Positions 11,683 to 25,622 of a stretch of DNA of 64,000 bases are shown here, one piece after another (positions within the stretch are counted from its first letter, which is position 1; every line of letters begins with the position of its first letter). The notes below the pieces were generated by a model. That model was not told where the DNA came from. It searched no databases and was given only the letters and a program-made list of their open reading frames with translations. A program made the position numbers and the translations under genes. The stretch covers positions 33,058,145-33,122,144 of the forward strand of contig CM076266.1 of NCBI GenBank assembly GCA_038380795.1, given 5' to 3'. This DNA is from Pyrocephalus nanus (taxonomy: Eukaryota; Chordata; Aves; Passeriformes; Tyrannidae).

Positions 11683-14600
11683 CTATTACATATTTGAATT
11701 GTATTTTAGGTTTCCAAAATTATGTTTAAGCATGAAAAAATGCATTATCTCACCTTTCCATTAAATGAGAATATTGGTTTTTAAAGCAAATCAAATCTAT
11801 TTTTGGCTTTGACTATGAGTAGGCTTAGTAGCTGTGGTATTGAAATTGGTTAATCGTATTTTTGGGGGATAATTGTATTTTTGATACCTGTTCATAAGTG
11901 GAATTATTTTCCTGTGAGGGATAGGTAAGTAACAATGTTTTTAGACCCACCACTCAAGTTCAACAGAAAGAACTAATTCTTGATTTCTGCAAGAAATCAA
12001 GGACTTCTTCCAGCCAAAAAAAAAGCCTCTATAGACAACTCAGTCTTTGGATACACAGATTTTATCATGCAAACAAATACACAAACACACGTGATTCCTT
12101 GTCTCAACACCACCCTACAGCTGTTATTATTTATTTATTTATTGTTATTACCGAGATCCCAGGGGACTTCAGTCAAGAATCAGACTTTACAGTCTAGTGC
12201 TTCACTCATGCACTAACAGTAAAGGTTGATCCTGCATCCATATCATTTCTACTGCAAATTCAGTACATAGGATATAACAAAACTCTGGAAAAAAAGTAAA
12301 ATTATCATCTTCACACACCTTAGTCCAAAGCTCTTGGTCCAAAATTTTACAGTTCAATGCATTTATACTTGGCATCTTTAAATCTGTCCAGAATAAAGAA
12401 ATGGATGAAAATACATATGTAAAAGACTTCAAATCATGTGGAGTCCTACATATGCAAATTTTGCTATGTGGTGGAAGCAGTATATTTCTAAATCTGTACC
12501 AAAAACCAAACAGTAAATCAAAGCAATACAGCCCATCTACCAAAAAGCTCCCTGCTATCAAGATATCCCTAAAAACTATTTTACAATCCAGCATGCAGGA
12601 TTCTTAAAAATTAAGCTAATGACATTATAAATTATTTACAGATAATTCCTTCTCTTAAAAAAAGGTAGTGACCAGCATAGCACCACTTCTGCACCTGCGT
12701 AACCCTAAGTAGCTGGTCAATATGAGACTGGTCACTGCTTGGTTGCCAATATATATTTTGTATGCTAGTCTAAAAACCACTATGTACTATGAGTGAGCAA
12801 ACCGGAATGTTTATCCAACCAGCTCAAAAATTCATAGGTATCAAAATTTACCCATGTATTCAAGTTTAGCTAGCAGCTAAATCCTTTTCCATGGAACAAA
12901 TATGTGAATGCAAACACAAGAAGGTTCTCCTACAGGAGATCCAGTGGTCTGGCCTCAAGAGCTGAATGACCTACAATAAGACTCCCAGTTCATCACCCTT
13001 TTTTACAAATTATTACAGCAGCCTCATTCATGTGCACTGAATTCAAGCTGCTGATATCTTCAATCTGTTGTTTTCTTATTTCTTAGCATCTGATGTTATA
13101 CCCCAGGCAACAATGCTCTCCTGAGTGATTTTCTAGGATTTTTTCAATGATAAACAGAATTTCTATTAAATTATACTACACTGACAACTACTCAGGTCAA
13201 CAGGAGGACTGATTCTTCAGGCTCAACATGCAGCCTTTTATTAGGTGATCACTGGGTTGTTGTCCTCCAGACCACAACCAGAAAAGAAGGAAATTGCCCT
13301 ATCTCCTCACAGGACAGGAAGAGAAGTTAGGGGTGCCAACTTAAGATCCTGGCAGGAATTTGCTTCAGTAGACATAAACTCTTTCTGCCTATTCAGTCCA
13401 AGCTTCCCGCTCCTTCTTTCCACTGATCCCCTTGGGTGTTACTTTCTTCCATGTGATAGAGAAGTAAATGGGCATAAAAGGCCCATTAAATAAAAGGCAT
13501 CACATCCACACAGGGTGTGGGTTTACAGAAACGGGGATTCTTGGCCAGTATGTATAAAGACATAATTGTAAAAGACCATTTTTGAAAGGAAGAAAAGATA
13601 ACAATAGTCATATGACAAATCCGATACTGTGGAAGGTAGCTTGTACCATGTCATATTCTCTCAAGAATATTATACATAGCTAACAAATGAGCTTGAAACT
13701 GTGATTGCAATTACAACAACATGTTAATACTTAAAACTCTTTTAACAGTTCTCATCATTTAATAGTTCTGACAAAGTACTTTCTGGATGTATTACAAACA
13801 TCTTGTACGTCTTTTTGTAAGAAAAAGCAAAGCACATCTCAAAGATTCAAGTTCCATGAAAACCAGCAGAAAACATTTCTATTTAATTTTGAAGATTTAA
13901 GACAAGACTGATGTTTCCACTTACATTAAAACCACTATTACGAGAACAAAAATATAGGTTTTAAATCTTGGAGAAGACTGAACATCTGCTAGCCAAGCTC
14001 TTGGTAGAACAGTCACAATGGGTGGACGTTATTTTTAATAAATTGCCATAAGTCTTAGTCAAAAATGTATTATGAAGAAAGTGTACAGTATTTAATCCAT
14101 ATTTCAGCAAAGCAAGCTTCCCTGAAAGAGGGAAACTGAGAGTAGCATACCAAACCTGTAGCATCAAACCTGTAGACAATCAACTCTAGGGCTGGTTCTT
14201 CAGCCCACCTTGCTCCTCATGCTGTTGAATTAACTTCAGGAAGACTTTTAAAGGAGGGAGATGTCCTTCCATGTCAGTATGGGTGGCTCAATCTGTGCCT
14301 GTAAAGTGCAGGCTGCCCAAAGCCCCACGATGTTAAGGGGTGTGTGATATATTAACAGTATTAAATTGATACAGTATTAACATTTAACTATGTTTAAGCA
14401 GTAGATGTCAAAGAGCATGCATTAGCCTCGGGCGCTGGGGAACCTGGAGGAAGACATGATTTGTGGTGACCCTGGAGAGCTGTGGTGAGACCATTAAGCC
14501 ACAGGGACCAGGATCAACTTCTATGAGCTTCACAACAGGAACTAAGGGTAAGGCTGAGGAAAGGTGACACACATACACGCATAGATGGAAATAAAGGATT

Positions 14601-14884
14601 TCTTTCAATGGAAAGACTCACATTGAATGAACTAAGGACAAAAGGAGGAATAAAGTATAGATCCAATCTGAAACAAGTCCATGTAACTGAACATTATTCT
14701 CTGCAATGTAAATCAAAGGCTTCCAGAATAAAACAACAAAATATAAATACCTATGAGCAAAAAAGGAAATTTACTGAAAATCTTACCAAGCATCATATTA
14801 AAAAAAAAAAAAAAAGAAATAAATCAGTGCAATCAGCCTGATTATCTCTAATTAAATTAAATATCAATAATTAAATTAATAATT

Positions 14885-15042
14885 AAGGGAGCCTAGGTAC
14901 ACCGCACCACCTGGCCAGCACTGAGGTGGCACAGGTCAGGCAGGGCACCCTACTACAGATTGAGGCAAAACACAGGCCAGTCCCATCCGGTGCAGCAGCA
15001 CCAACACCACCCACGGACCTCTGCTTCAGGTTACTACTGCTG
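14885..15042. other. GC-rich patch of unknown nature
   Basis: About 150 bases are clearly richer in G and C than their AT-rich flanks, including a GGTGC-AGCA-GCACC mini-hairpin around 14989-15002. It may be an old transposon fragment or a small regulatory element. No coding frame with splice sites was found. Confidence 0.35.
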
Positions 15043-16049
15043 CTATTTAAAGGTTCTTTTACACTGCGAAGAAGAACAAAGAATCTTTACGTTAAATAGG
15101 AATAAAAGCCACAAGTACTAATGAGGCTAGCAGGACTTAACAGTGCCAGAGCAACACAGATTTCCTATCATTCCATCAAAGTCATTAAGGAATGAGAATT
15201 TTTGATCACTTCAAGGCTCCCTTATATCTGATAGAGCATTATACAGTGTGAGAGTATCTTGAAATCCGTAATACTGCATCCAGAGTAACTGGAGGGCAAG
15301 TCACGTGGATTTAAAAAAAGAAACTAACTGGAATTTTAAAATTAACAAATGATACCTTAGAGATTTTGCTCATATCTGAAGTGCAGCACTGGGAAAGTGT
15401 GGTTTTATTTGTAGCAAGGGTAATAATAAACAAACATATGAATACTGATGATATTGTATTTCATCTTTTTTGAGACATAATTTAGCAACGTGCTGCGCTG
15501 TATTTATCCCTCTGAAGTCTGGCTCCCATGCCTACAAAATTCAGTTTAGCTCAGGTGGCAAAGGTCAATGCTTGCACATGCTAATATTTCAAAGCCTGAC
15601 ATTGATTCCACAGGAACGGCGAAAAGGTTTAAAAAAAAGTGAAGTAAGAATGGCATGCAGCAACTCAATTATGACGCTATCGCACATCAGGTTTCTCTAG
15701 ACATACCCTATTTTTCCCCATAGATATTTGAAGCAGGTAAAAAAAAAAAAGGAGTGATCTGTTGAGGCTCCAGTGATGCTTTACCTTAGCACAAAGTTGA
15801 AAGATAGTAATGAAATAACTAAATCCATATGGACTCTTCTCCTTGCCACCTTAAGTAAATGTGCATATGCTAAGACACCTCTGAGCTGCACCACTCAGTC
15901 CTCTCGTGATCTCACTCTAGCAAACTGTTTTTTCCAGTGGAGGTGAAAGGAAAAGAGGACTAAAGGAAGAGGAAAAAAATGAAGACAAGTAGGCCAGTGT
16001 TAACAGAGCAGTATGTAAGAGTACCTGATTTGAGACAACTCATTTTGTT

Positions 16050-16225
16050 CTGTATTCTGAAATTTCTCCCTACTTTCTTTTTTTCTTTCCTTCAATCTTC
16101 TTTAAGACAACATAAATTCATTTTCTCTCCCTTCTTTCTCAATTCCTTTACCTGCATATCCATCTCTATCTCTTTTACTTCTTCCCTTTGGTTTCTCTTC
16201 TATTCCCTCTCTTCGCAAATATTTC
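16050..16225. repeat. Long pyrimidine-rich tract
   Basis: About 170 bases are dominated by T and C on the plus strand, with many CTTTC, TCTTC and TCTCTT units. The 91-codon ORF across it is rich in F, S and L for this reason and is not taken as a gene. A pyrimidine tract on the plus strand is purine on the proposed transcribed strand. Confidence 0.7.
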
Positions 16226-19200
16226 TAAGTCAATGTATTTTAAATTTATTTTAAAAATTGTATCTTCATTTCATGACTGCTCTTTCTACTACTGAAAAAA
16301 AAACACACCAGAATATGTTCAATAAATTGCTGTACCAAAATAAATCTTTCGTGGAAGAAGCAGCTTTAAGGGCACTGGCAGTCCTGTTGGAGACAGGATG
16401 GCAGTATTACAGCACAGCTAATTAAGTACCTTTTCCTTCAAATTCCATATGGACTCTGCTTCACCATGCTTAAGTAAGACTCATCACAGCAATTATCTTC
16501 TGGACTATGAACAATATTGAAGTGCAGCACATAATATTTATATAAAAGCACATTACAAATTGATCCTGAGGGCTGGAACAGTAATTTTGCTGTCTACACA
16601 AACTATCTTTAAGTGCAGTTAAGAAATCATTTCACAGGCTCAAACTATATAATAAAATGAAGGTAATAAGCATGACTGAGACACAGAGGGAACAAATTAT
16701 CTTCTGGCAATATACTCTACAACTGTGACTGGATAAAACTGCTAATCTACAGCTGAGCAGAAAATGTATAATCTGAAGGGATTTCTTCATTGAAAATGAA
16801 ACAATCTGCTATCCTTTGATAAAACAGTAAGAACTTTCAGCATTACACAAATTACTGAAAACAGCACAATAGAACACAAGCCCAACAGAAAAAGAAGTTA
16901 CTCGGTATCTCCAGCATTAAAAAGTTGTTTTAGTTGACTAGAGAATACAAGCTAATAACCATCTGGTATCATGAAGCTAGATTCCTTCTCTGCTCATACA
17001 TACCTTTCTGCTGATACAAGAATCCAAAACTTTTTTCCAATTGCTCCCTCCTGTCTTACTGGTACTAACCATCTAAGTTATTACACTGAATTATTGTGAA
17101 AGCAAAAAAATATTTTTATATGAAACAGCTACTCAAATTTCACTTACAAACCACAGGTGCTTTTCGATGTGAAATTAAATGATACCCATCTTTCACAAAG
17201 CACCTGAGATTTAACTACACAGAGTAATCCTTCAACACAATTATTACTAATTGCTTCTTATGATTCCATTTTCCAAACATGTTCTGACACAAAATACAGA
17301 AAGTAGTGTAGGTCAGGTCTTAAAAGTGAAAGCCAAAATTAATACCATAATTTAAAAAACAATTAAATACATTAAATGAAAAATATTTTTCTAGGCTTGA
17401 GTAGACAAGCAACATAAAGCATTTTAGTTTGTGTTGAAGGTTTCTGCAAACAAGAGGAAAATAGAGTATATTGCTGTTTCCAGCATAGAAATTACAGCCA
17501 CAGCCATTGAAATAGTAAATTCCCCCATTTACAGTCCCACAGAGAAACCCACACACACACACAGAGAAACACCCTTCTAAAAGCAGGGTGGATTTTTCAG
17601 TTTTCCCCCTTGACTACATCGACCTGCTACTCGCAGATGTGGACACTGCACTTCACAGGCAAAGCACAAACATCAAACTGGGCTGCTGCAGACTTCAGGC
17701 ACTGATTTCAGTGGAAGACAGCCACATCTTGCTGAGGGGAAAACAGGCCAAGCAATTAAATATGCATCAGCATTAAAGCTAAATGTACAGAAATAGCTTA
17801 CAGACATAATTTTGGCTTACCAGCTCGGCATGCATAACCTGCATATATATTCCATTTTTAACTGCGAAGACAAAAACTCTTTACAATATACTTTCTATGA
17901 CACTATCTTTACCATCATATGCATTGCTGTGTCTTGGAGCAATAAAAAAATAATATGACAGCATTAGCAAAAGCTAGGTTTTGGGTTTTGGTGTTTGTTT
18001 TTTTTTACTAGAAACTTGTACAAGGTATAATTGACTTCACAGATAATACCTGTCCAATTAACATTAATGAAATGTATCTTATAAAATTCCTTCTTTGGTG
18101 CTTAAACCTTGAGTTTACAGCTCTGACCCTCCAACTAATTCTTTTTCTTTTCCTTTACTTTTTTCTTTCGCAGTTAATTCCTAGTAAAATGCAAATAAGA
18201 TGAATTCTCAATAACACGTCTTTGAGCCATTCCACCTAAGAGCAACATTCAACAAAAAAAAGTCCAGAAACATCCAACTACAGCTACATATTTAATGTTT
18301 ACTTCCAACAGCAAAATGAGGCTATCTGCACCCCACATTTCATAATACTTTATAATGAATCTCTGGTACATTCACAGGTAAAAAAAGGAAATTATTTTCT
18401 GCACTATGGCAGCCCAAAATAGTCTGCCAAGCCCTTCAAAGTGTCAGCAACTTCTTATAGAGTGATAAAGACAACGGATAGCCCTACCAAGCTGCTAACA
18501 TCTGCTCAAAACCTTCAGCTTCTCTTTTCTTCTTCCAGCACTTACCCAAGCTAGCATGCACTTGTATAAGTGAACATTTAAGCATGTCACAATCCTATGA
18601 TGTCTCATTTATATAATTAGTACTAACATATGGCCCACAATCAGTGTGGGAAATCTAAAATATTCTTTGGGAAGCTGTCAAATCTAAAGGGATATATTTT
18701 TCACTAAGTGAAAAGAATTAAATATGCAAATCCTGCTTACAATAGGGATAGAAAGGAAATAGAAATCTCGCCCAAAAGGCACGCTTGTTCATTGCATCAA
18801 ACGTGGGTTATTATGCTCCGTACCTGTCAGTGCCAGTTCAAATCAGAATATACAGTGACATGCAGAGAGAAGCTCTGCAGCCACCAGGATTTTAGCAGTG
18901 CTGTGGAAAACCATACAGAAGATAAAAGCAAAACCCACTGTGAAATGCCAGTTATAGCTAACACACTGTGCTGAATATGGATTCATGGCAGATTGTATTA
19001 ATCCATATCCTTTTCAGAACTTCATCTGTCCCCTGGACAGGGACACCTCTGTAATATCTGCAGCAAGTAAAACACCATGGACCACTTTCTAGCATGCTAA
19101 CCCCAATTGTCCCTTCAGAGACAAAAGCCCAACAACCCTAAAAACGACTGGGCTGAGTTTTAATTCTCTTTCCCTTGTTTCCAACTAGGAAGGCTGCATC

Positions 19201-22200
19201 TGTTTCAAACAAGGCACCACTATGAGCAGTGACTGTAGGCATCTCCCCTCCCACCACCGGGTATGACCAATTCAGAGAGGATCAGAGTATCCATGTATCC
19301 ATGTATTGGCAGCAGGTTCTCTCACTCCCCTGAGATAAGCCTTCAGGATCAACAGTTGTGTCTGTTACTTATTAATGAATTGTTAATTAATTAGTTGTAC
19401 AGATCTAGATGAAACACTATTGGAAATGCACAGAAGAGCTCCCAGTGTCAACAGTGAACTGAGCACCAGGAGAGTTTCCACAGCATCCAAGAATTCAATT
19501 TCCCTCGGAAGTTTAACTGGCTTTCCCACAGATCAAAGGAAGTGGAATAGACTGGCATGTGTGTAACAGCAAAAATTCTTTCTGAAGTATACTGCCTATA
19601 TGTGCAACTAATAACTTTGCTCTTCAGTGCAGCATTATTTAGACTGGAAAAAGAAAATTTGGAATCAATGATACCACATTAAGGAAGGAATATACTTTGA
19701 AATAATTTCACTGTCATTTGCTTTCAGAAAAAACAGTGAATTATGGAGCTAGCTATACATTTCTCAAAACAGTTGTTAGTACAGTCAAATCTCTTCAGTA
19801 AAACCCTATCCTAAAGGCAACTTCAGCAATGTAAAAGCTCAGTAATTTGTCTGAATAAAATCCAGCACCCTGTGGTTAAGAACCTGCCAAGCAAGCCAAA
19901 TACACTAAACAAGCAGAGCTGGCATTTGACATGTCTCCTAAGAGTGAGCCGTGACAAGTTACTAATGATCTCAGTTAGAAAACAACTAATAGTGTGCTGT
20001 AAAAGGCATAGAGACATGCAGAAATCTGGTAATAAGGACCTAATGCTGAGCTGGGTTAAACAGGCAAAACCATTTTCAGTGAATGACACTGCTCAGTTCA
20101 GCTCTAAACCTGTCTCTCTAAATGTTCTGCACCTTTTGTTGTTAAGTGGATTCATCCCTAACAACACTGTAGCCCGAAAAATGCTCTAAATGTGTGAACA
20201 TCATGACATAAAATTTGTTTTAAATCTTAGATTGAGCCCCAAACATGCCACATTTGCCTACAGTAAGAGCATAACAAAGATGGAAAACTGGCATTAGAAA
20301 AGGAATTAGAAGTATTAACATGAATAGAAGAAAAAGCTTAACCATTGCACTTCATGTAATGCCAAAAAAAAAAGGTGGTGGGAAGGGAGGTCATGGAGGG
20401 AGGAACCACTTAAGATTGACCTGGTAGCTGCTGAGGGACAAGTTTGCAGTGACATCATCAGTGAGTTTCATAGCAGGCCTTTCCACTGTCTGAAGAAAAA
20501 GAACCAACCCAAATGAAAAGGAATAAGCCAGCTATAGATGAGAAAAAAGATCCATGCAAATTTATTATTTTAACTATATCCAGGTTACTAATTTTATTCA
20601 AATTCTCCTTGCAGCTTGTTGAAAATGCTATCTGATCATCTCTTACAATTTTCAAAGGTAGAAGGAGTTAAGTACTAAGCTGATGTCTTTACTTGGCCAG
20701 ATAACTCAAATTTTTCTAAAATTACTACCACTGGTAGTTATCTAAGTGTTAAAACAACCAAAGATGGGAACTGGTTTGCTGTGACAAGAAATGGAACAGA
20801 CCCAAGGTGTTGTGCTCATGTTTGCACTCAATTACTGAATAAATGAGAGCAATTGCATAGTAAGGTGATAGAAACTAAAACAGTACTTTCACCCTTGTAT
20901 TTTCCTGGTGAGTGCCTGCCAGAAAGGCTTACTCTTCCTTCCTCTTCAGTCCCTTCCTTCCCCCAGTCTCAGTTCTTGACTTTTACCTCCTAGGTTGTAT
21001 GGCATTAATTAGCATTATTAAAAGGAACTGTATATAAGGAGCCAAACATACAATGTATGATATTTTTGAAACCTGTTTCAATTCTATTGGGCATTCTTCC
21101 TACTATCCATGCAGCAGAGATTGCCTCTGCTTGAAGATGAGAGTTAATGGACAATTGGAAAGGCATGGTGAACTGAGGTCACAGAGTTAAATAATAATTA
21201 AGAGCACAATATGCAGTGACACAAATGACATTTTTGCAGGGAAACAGCACTATTAGCCTCAGAGCACGAGTGACGTGCATCCTTCCCACAGCTAACTATC
21301 CTTTAATAGAGACAAAGCACAAAAAAGGATGTAAAGACACGAAAACACAAAGGAGATTACAATTTAAAACCTTAAGCCAAATCTTTACTTGTATTAATAA
21401 GGGTGCTTTCCATCATTGCAGTAAAAGAAAGGGATCCTTAAGACCTTTACACTATCAAGGCATCAAGGGTAGAACAAAATAGCTTTAACATAAAGGAGAC
21501 AATCAGAGCTAAAAATATTCAAATCTGGGAAAAATAACATCCATTGTTTACATAATATTATAATATGTATTACTATATTATACTGTTATAGATATTTTAT
21601 TTACAAATAGGGCATGCCGGATGTGTATAGTTAATTACTCTATTGGTTCCTCCCCTAAAATATGAAAAGGAAATAACTTTTTCAGATTTCACTATGAAAT
21701 TTGAAGACCAGAACTACCAGTAGCCATGGATTCTGATGCTTTCAGTAACTTAAGATAAACACAAAAAATTTAATTCTTATGGTATCAAATATAGCCCTAA
21801 AAGCTAAGGGAGCTGTTCAGTTGAGTTTGCTTCTCCTTCCAATCTTAGCAGCTTTTCAGTTCCTTGTATTCATCATTATTTTCCAGGTAAAGAGCACTCA
21901 TAGATACGACAAGCAAATTTCAAGTTGTTTTGGCATGGCCCAGCCTACATGACTAATATTTAATTAGCAGTGTTACTGCTTATTTTAAAGTGCACAGGGT
22001 AACTCCACCATTCACATAAATCATTACACAAATTCCTTTGATTTAGAGAAGTATAAATAATCTCAAAAATCTTTAAAAAATTTAACTTAAAAAAAATCCC
22101 ACTAAATATCACAAAAATATGTTTCCATTAATAGTTATACAAACACACTATAGATAACTGTAGTGAGATTAGAATAAAGCAAAGATACCAGATAGTGTAA

Positions 22201-25200
22201 TAGAAGTGTAGTTTTAATATTAACAACAGCAACAAAAGCAAAAAAGCATTTTTTCAATGACAAACATTAATGTTGACGTTCTCTGGAAATTGGGAGCATT
22301 CTTTGTAACTGAAAATAATTTTTAGATTCTCATTTCCAGAAGTACAATTCACTCCTACCACATTAAAAAGCCCCATAAACTGATCTTATACCTGATACCT
22401 GGTGACTTCAGGTATCTGGACAGAACCTAAAGCCAAACAAAAACGTGCCTGAAAATACAGCCAAATAGTTCTGCATCCAAAACTCAAATAACTTCTTGTA
22501 AGGTCTCCCATTTATTAATAACAAGAAAGAAAGAAAATTCAGCGTACATTTTATGCAACACAAAGTTTCCAATGAGTGGAAGCACATCTCCAAAAGTAAC
22601 GGCAATAAAATAACACATGACAAAAATATTCATGGGCTCCTCAAATGTCAGCCATTGCCTGAATGCCTCAAATCACTGTCCACTTTCTCATCACCCACCC
22701 TGACAGCACACACAAAAAGCCAGGAGCAGCCCTTCACATTAGCAACACAACACAGGAGGTGCAGTGAGGCAGTGCAGGGAGTTTGGGAATGATCTTTCAG
22801 ACCACTCTCACACATGAACTGCTTTATTGCCTTCCTGTTTTCCCTCTTTTGGTGTCTGATAACTAATCTACCTAATCTGGGAGCTTGTAAAGCAAACCCA
22901 AGCAAGCGTCCACCCTCAGAAGGTCCTCCTATATCTCAGCCTGCTAAAAAAACTACACTGCATTTTGTCTTAGCTCTCCCAGTTGGAAGCCATGGGCTGG
23001 AGAGCATTGCCCTGTGACTGCATGGGGGTGAGTACCACAGTGCAAGGATGGACCATGACCTTCACCCATCACCAAAGTGCTCGCCTGGCACAAATAGCAT
23101 TTTGTGTTCATATGGGCACTTTCCTCCTCTTCTTCACATCCACTGCACTCCAGTCAAAGAAGCTGTATTAAAGAGACTGACTTTTTAGGCTTGAAGTACT
23201 TTATCACAAAAAAATCACTTTAATATGGCCAGAACTAGTAGAGTACTTAAAGTTTTGGCTAAGTCCTACATTAGTTCTGTTAAAACTAATCTGGAATGCA
23301 TGAGCTTAAAATTAATTTTATGTGCAATTGTTCTGGAACTGATTCTATATGGCCATTGCAATATCACCGCTACAATTTCATTTCTTTCCAGTTTATCAGG
23401 CAGTTCCTGTTTCTGGAATAGTATACCTAATTCCTTCACCAAACACCAGCAGTAGTTACAGCATCTTTTACTATAATCTCCTCAAAAAAACAGGAAAAAG
23501 TATCTTCCCATATACCTCCAGTAATTTTATCTTTGAGAAAAATTTAAGTTGTTAAAGGGGAAGTTCTCAAAACTATATGCCAATAGAACATGGTTATTTA
23601 AAATTAATTTCTGTCTATTCACAAAGATCAATATTTTCAGAGTATTAAATACCTGGACTGCTTTTTAACACTTTGTAGAAAAAAAATAAAACCTTACTCC
23701 AATTCAAAGACAAAACAGAATCTTACAGATCTGCTACAGCACTCTCAGTAAATGTGTTTACTTTCAGTAAGCAAAAGAAATTATAATCATTACATACAAT
23801 CTACAAGATGGGGTAGGAATTATCACTCTTACCAGGAAGATCTGTCAAATACCCCCCCCCCACCCCACTATATTTACACTCCCTCTGAAGCCCAACCCTT
23901 GCTACCCTTCCAGTTTGGCAGATGGAGGGGCATGTCAAAGCAACATACGCTGGAGAACTACCCAGCTAAAGCATCCAAGGCACAAGCTTGTAAATAACCC
24001 GCCCAGCACATTGCCTTCCCCAATGTTAGTGGCCCATCTAATCAAATACAGCTCAATTTCACAAGTCTCACTGAATGTAATAGTACAAAATATCTCGTTG
24101 TAATACAACAACTCAAGAAGTAAAATTACTTATCATTGCGCTTTGCAAAAGGCACAGTTCTTTGGAAGCAGCAGGAAGCTTTGTAAAAATATGACATTAA
24201 AAAAAAAATCTTTCTTGATTGGATCTTTGATACTAGCAAAAGCCTCTATTTCATGCTCAATGTGAGCACATAGCTTCCCTTAATGCTAAAAGAAGTTATA
24301 GATGCACATTGGAGAATTTTCACCATAATCTCTTATGATAGCATCCCTCAGTTTTCTCAGGGCTCCACCTATGGTCACATTCTGAAGGGTAAAATTCCTG
24401 ATCAGTTCAAAAGTTAAAAGCAGACAGACAGAATCTGAAGGATGGAAGTTTAAAAAGCTGCTAAAGTGAATCAGCACCAGAGTCTGGGTCCAGCCAAACC
24501 CTCTCTGCAATAATCTCTATTTATTGATGAATTCATGGACAGGAAACAGAAGTTTGCAACTACAGTCAGACTAGGATTTCATACATGAGTTGAATACCCA
24601 GTCCTTTCACTAAATAAGCAGAAGAATTCAGAATCAGGTCATTTCTACTGATTTTCAGTATGACAATAGTACATGTGTTTAAGTGAGGTTGCGCACACAG
24701 CAATGGTTTCACCTTGTATAAACATTGAGATCCTCCAACATATAAAAAGCCATAACTGAAAAAAGCTATGAAGGAATAATGGGGAACATTATGTTCAGGG
24801 AGGCCATACACTTCCACTTCTATCCTGCACAAATTTCCAAATCAGTATTAGTGTAATCATGTGTTTGTGACTCTGGTGCTTTTCCCTCATGGGGGGGAAA
24901 AGAAAACAAACCACATATTTCTGTATGAGGATTGCATTTTTCAAATAAACTGAGTTGTGGCTGAAATGCTGAATACCCAGAAGAAATCCTAACAAAAGCA
25001 AGTGTCATAAACTATAACTATACACTACACAATATATGCAGTTTCACTGCAAATGCAGCCCTGTCTACAAGGACAGGAATGTCTTTAGAGTCTCATTACA
25101 TATAGGAAGAATAAGATATTTATGAATGGGCAGTAGCTGCTTTTGCTCATTGCCCTGGGAGAAGCATATATATTTATAACAGCTAGCGGACTTGAATAAG

Positions 25201-25480
25201 TTCCACGCATTTATTTTTTTTCATAAGAATACAAGAGCTACACAACAATCTAGGATTTAAGGCTCATCCAAATCAGTGTCAGTTTTCATGGGAAGGAAAA
25301 AAAAATCCACAATCAGTTAATACATACATACATTCAAGTGCATACTTCATCCTGGAACACGCTTTTGACAACTGTTTAGTGAATCCTTGATTGAACATAC
25401 TATTTGGTATGACTCAAAATCTTCTTTTCTTGAGGGTGTTTCCATGAATACACTCTCAATTACATAAATGTATCACTAGG
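16226..25480. other. AT-rich non-coding DNA
   Basis: No recognised exon, RNA gene or transposon. It contains a short CA repeat at 17549-17562, an AT-palindrome-rich patch near 21.55-21.60 kb and a C10 run at 23852-23861. ORFs of 60-105 codons carry no known motifs. Confidence 0.6.
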
Positions 25481-25488
25481 TATTTATG

Positions 25489-25622
25489 AGAGACTTCCCT
25501 CATTCAGAAGTAATTCCTCTTCTGTGAATAGGAACTTAAAAAAAAATCAACTTTTTTTATTGCCATTTCTTTCCTTTTGAATTAATAGAAGTTTGAGACT
25601 TCCGTATTCACAGAAGAATTAC
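25489..25622. repeat. Nested direct and inverted short repeats around a hairpin
   Basis: ATTCAGAAG near 25502 pairs with CTTCTGTGAAT ending near 25529 (one bulged base), forming a short hairpin. The same arm recurs inverted: GTAATTC..TTCTGTGAATA (25510-25530) against TATTCACAGAAGAATTAC (25605-25622). The word GAGACTTCC also occurs as a direct repeat at the left edge and again just before the right arm. The layout suggests a small inverted duplication or the remnant of a miniature element. Confidence 0.55.

Larger units (their letters stand above)
11260..16050. other. Non-coding DNA with simple repeats
   Basis: No exon recognised. A 130-codon minus-strand ORF (12594-12202) has no family motifs and is rejected as chance. 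The stretch includes an AT hairpin at 11.63-11.68 kb, a GC-richer patch at 14.89-15.04 kb, and A-runs at 14800-14815 and about 15740-15751. Near 12.13-12.21 kb, an ATT-rich start followed by a segment beginning TTACCGAGATCCCAGGGG faintly resembles an old amniote interspersed repeat, but similarity is too low to name it. Confidence 0.55.

Noticed and set aside
12202..12594. 130-codon minus-strand ORF
   Set aside because: No motif or splice context. Length is within chance expectation for 64 kb read in six frames.
15979..16254. 91-codon plus ORF rich in Phe, Ser and Leu, membrane-protein-like
   Set aside because: The hydrophobic look comes from translating a pyrimidine-rich tract.
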